Shown: one piece after another, positions 31,356 to 33,297 of the stretch | How positions within the stretch are numbered: position 1 is the first letter of the stretch | How the letters are laid out: every line of letters begins with the position of its first letter | From: JANWHF01 sp036276235 | GTDB lineage: Bacteria; Planctomycetota; Phycisphaerae; Tepidisphaerales; Tepidisphaeraceae | Assembly (NCBI GenBank): GCA_036276235.1 | Contig: DATBDZ010000245.1 | Coordinates: 1 to 33,297 of the forward strand | Direction: 5' to 3' | Length of the DNA: 33,297 nt | Position numbers and translations under genes: made by a program | Notes under the pieces: model-generated | The model's input: the letters and a program-made list of their open reading frames with translations, nothing else | What the model was told of the DNA's origin: nothing | Database searches by the model: none

Positions 31356-31771
31356 GGTTTTATCGAAAGGGGGGAATCTTACTGGCGCGATCGGGGAAGG
31401 GGAATGGGGGGCGGGCGGAGAGGCACATAGGCACGAAGGCACGAAGGGTGGGAACAAGCTGCATTGTTTTCCCCTCCGTGCCTTCGTGCATCCGTCCCTT
31501 CGTGCCTATGTGCAGGGCTTTTCCACCTTCCGCCAAGCCGTGAACGACCTTTAGGCGAGGGCACGGATCCTCCGCGCGCTCCGGGATCCGCGGCGGCGCG
31601 GCGTGGGGATCGCTTGGTAAAACAACGCCCGCAGGCGCCGACTCTGCCGCGGCGTGGGGATCGGCGAAGGGCGGGACTGCCGGCACTGCCCGCCGCGTTT
31701 GTGGATCGCTGATGTGTCGTCGGCATGTGACGACTCAGCATGACGTGTTTTGCAGAATCATGCAGGCCGCA
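31356..31771. other. Gene-free repeat-rich gap between EttA and alcohol dehydrogenase genes
   Basis: No supported gene in 416 bases. It holds the CACGAAGG inverted repeat (31423-31513), a decayed copy of the long terminal repeat (about 31529-31573), two copies of GCGGCGTGGGGATCG (31598-31612 and 31651-31665), and at 31733-31745 CTCAGCATGACG, the tail of the GTACTCCGAAG repeat family. The EttA promoter should lie near its left end. Confidence 0.6.
31423..31513. repeat. Inverted repeat, GCACATAGGCACGAAGG family
   Basis: GCACATAGGCACGAAGG at 31423-31439 is perfectly complementary to 31497-31513. The insides contain further CACGAAGG and CCTTCGTGC units, so several pairings are possible. Placed upstream of the EttA gene. 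Confidence 0.8.
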
Positions 31772-32863
31772 TTACGACTTCAGCGATGCCATGTCGATCA
31801 CGAATCGATACTTCACATCGCCCTTGAGCAGCCGATCGTAGGCCTGATTGACCTGATCGATTTTGATCATTTCGATATCGCTGACGATGCCGCGCTCAGC
31901 GCAGAAGTCGAGCATTTCCTGGGTTTCGGCGATGCCGCCGATCGCGGAGCCGGCGAATTGCCGGCGGGGCAGCAATAGATTGAAAACGGCCACCGGCAGC
32001 GGCTTCTCCGGCGCGCCCACCAGCGTCAACGTGCCATCGAGCTTCAGCAGGGCCAGGTATGCATTGATGTCATGCTCGGCGGAAACTGCGTCGAGAATGA
32101 AATCGAAGCTGGAGGCGTGCTTCTGCATTTGCGACGGGTCCTTGGAGATCACGACTTCATCGGCGCCCAGCCGCTTCGCGTCGGCGGTCTTGCCGGGCGA
32201 TGTGGTGAAGACGACGGTATGCGCTCCCAGCGCGTGTGCGAATTTCACTGCCATGTGGCCAAGCCCGCCCAGGCCGACGACGCCGACCTTCTGGCCGGGG
32301 CCGACTTTCCAATGCCGCATCGGCGAATAGGTGGTGATGCCGGCACAAAGCAGCGGGGCGGTCGCCGCCGGATCGAGCTTGGGCGGCACGCGCAGGACAT
32401 ATGCCTGATCGACGACGATGCTCTGCGCGTAGCCGCCAAACGTCATCCCGCCCAGATGTTTGTCGGGGCTGTTGTAGGTGAGCGTGAAACCCTTCTGGCA
32501 ATATTGCTCGAGCCCGCGCTTGCAGTTGTCGCACTCGCGGCAAGAATCGACCATGCACCCCACGGCTACAAGATCGCCCTCCTTGAACTTCTTCACGTTC
32601 TTCCCCGCCTGCACGACACGTCCGACGATTTCGTGCCCCGGCACGCACGGGTAAACCGTGTTCTGCCATTCGTTGCGGGCCATGTGCAAATCCGTATGAC
32701 AAACGCCGCAGTAGAGGATGTTGATCGCGACGTCATCGGCGGTAGGCAGCCGCCGCTGAATCGCATGCGGCGCGAGCGGGGAAGTCGCGGATTGCGCGGC
32801 ATAAGCCCTGGCGGAAATCGAGCGCATCGAATTAGACGGGGCAGGCATCGTTTGAGTGGACAT
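31772..32863 (-). CDS. Zinc-dependent NAD(P) alcohol dehydrogenase (YahK/cinnamyl-alcohol type)
   Basis: A cytoplasmic medium-chain dehydrogenase, likely reducing aldehydes to alcohols with NADPH; substrate unknown. The 363-residue product has the catalytic zinc Cys52 in YCGVCHTDLH, GHE at 77-79, and four structural-zinc cysteines (Cys108, Cys111, Cys114, Cys122) in SCRECDNCKRGLEQYC. The Rossmann motif VVGLGGLGHMAVK follows. The residues after the second nucleotide-binding strand read FTTSPGK, which lacks an acidic residue and so suggests NADP(H), as in YahK/CAD enzymes. ATG 32863 has GGAAGGAG with eight bases between, a strong site that decides the start against an upstream GTG-type extension. 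The N-terminus has about 15 extra Ser/Ala/Pro-rich residues before the domain. It stands alone between repeat-rich gaps. Confidence 0.92.
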   Translation of the reverse strand: MSTQTMPAPSNSMRSISARAYAAQSATSPLAPHAIQRRLPTADDVAINILYCGVCHTDLHMARNEWQNTVYPCVPGHEIVGRVVQAGKNVKKFKEGDLVAVGCMVDSCRECDNCKRGLEQYCQKGFTLTYNSPDKHLGGMTFGGYAQSIVVDQAYVLRVPPKLDPAATAPLLCAGITTYSPMRHWKVGPGQKVGVVGLGGLGHMAVKFAHALGAHTVVFTTSPGKTADAKRLGADEVVISKDPSQMQKHASSFDFILDAVSAEHDINAYLALLKLDGTLTLVGAPEKPLPVAVFNLLLPRRQFAGSAIGGIAETQEMLDFCAERGIVSDIEMIKIDQVNQAYDRLLKGDVKYRFVIDMASLKS

Positions 32864-33165
32864 CAGAGATACTCCTTCCGAGAGAGAACAGCGGGTGGGC
32901 CGACGGCAACGATAGGCGCGGGGCGTGCTGCAAGGCAAGGAGGACGTGCCTACGAGAAAGAAGCGGCGGAATAATCGCGCCCTACGCTAGGGCGGTGTGT
33001 AGGGCGGGATTCATCCCGCCGAATTCCGCTCTAACGCGGTGAGACTAGGGGGAAGCACTTTGTCTTTCCAGATGGATGTGGTGTGTTGAAAGTGGATTTG
33101 CATGGGTCATCAACGTCCGTTCGCGACGGTGGTTGACAAATTTGATAAGTGAAAAAATGCGCGCT
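32864..33165. other. Gene-free region upstream of the alcohol dehydrogenase
   Basis: Holds the ribosome binding site of the dehydrogenase (32871-32878) and presumably its promoter. A diverged palindrome of the GGCGGG family lies at about 32978-33020 (CGCCCTACGCTAGGGCG, then GGCGGGATTCATCCCGCC). The rest shows no gene, terminator or other structure I can support. Confidence 0.5.
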
Positions 33166-33297
33166 TGGAGAATCCGTGCCCTCGCCTTAGGCTCGTACAC
33201 GGCGTGGTGACATTTTTCGTCCGGCGAGAATCGTTCGTAAAACCAGAACCGTTCACCACGCCGTGTACGAGCCTGAGGCGAGGGCACGGATTCTCCA
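33166..33297. repeat. Long inverted repeat with 45-bp arms at the window edge
   Basis: Bases 33166-33210 (TGGAGAATCCGTGCCCTCGC then CTTAGGCTCGTACACGGCGT then GGTGA) are complementary to 33253-33297 at 44 of 45 positions, the exception being a G-T pair. The loop is 42 bases. The right arm ends at the last base of the window, so the repeat may continue beyond. A decayed single arm occurs near 31529-31573. The reading frame 33045-33287 on the minus strand crosses it and is not credible as a gene. Confidence 0.9.

Noticed and set aside
31356..31457. N-terminal extension of EttA by 34 codons (MFPPFVPSCLCASPP...)
   Set aside because: It is translated from the CACGAAGG intergenic repeat; the family N-terminus begins at ATG 31355.
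33045..33287. Minus-strand ORF of 80 codons at the right edge
   Set aside because: About half is translated from the long inverted repeat (33166-33297), and no ribosome binding site or domain is visible.

Overview
The window looks like a chromosomal segment of a planctomycete, most likely of the class Phycisphaerae. This is an inference from three things: a giant secreted protein with the planctomycete-type N-terminal LExRxLL motif, a secreted sulfatase and a microcompartment shell protein on a GC-rich background, and a dense set of palindromic intergenic repeats. No rRNA or tRNA gene, CRISPR array, transposase or phage gene was seen.

Layout. 165-1250 (-): type 2 isopentenyl-diphosphate isomerase. 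1520-2995 (+): secreted sulfatase. A bidirectional terminator separates it from 3077-8263 (-), a ~1,730-residue calcium-binding RTX-type surface or secreted protein. 8570-11120 (+): a DapA-superfamily aldolase, a tandem-domain bacterial microcompartment (BMC) shell protein, a 49-codon membrane microprotein and a small secreted protein. 11148-12707 (-): FAD oxidoreductase. 12708-13176: a small ORF inside an inverted repeat. 13177-14349 (-): GH57 glycosidase. 14760-15215 (-): standalone MshEN/GspE-N-type domain. 15447-16361 (+): metallo-beta-lactamase-fold hydrolase. 16633-19236 (-): exported HEAT/TPR protein. 19531-27193: four large GT39-like membrane proteins, one on + and three in a tight minus-strand operon. 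27396-27923 (+): lipoprotein. 28035-29009 (-): polyprenyl diphosphate synthase. 29103-29540 (-): small membrane protein. 29664-31355 (-): EttA-type ABC-F ATPase. 31772-32863 (-): zinc alcohol dehydrogenase.

Functional links. The isomerase and the prenyl synthase belong to the same isoprenoid pathway but lie about 27 kb apart. The four GT39-like proteins would use polyprenyl-phosphate-linked sugars if they are true glycosyltransferases. The sulfatase and GH57 enzyme fit polysaccharide use.

The most unusual points are: (1) the two-domain BMC gene has a good Shine-Dalgarno and in-frame GTG at the junction of its domains, so it could also make a single-domain shell protein, and it is followed by a start-stop-coupled membrane microprotein; (2) one GT39-like gene carries an in-frame palindromic repeat of about 40 codons that its paralogue in the same window lacks; (3) a stand-alone protein carries two 24-residue repeats like those of MshEN c-di-GMP-binding domains; (4) at least six families of palindromic or inverted repeats fill the intergenic gaps.
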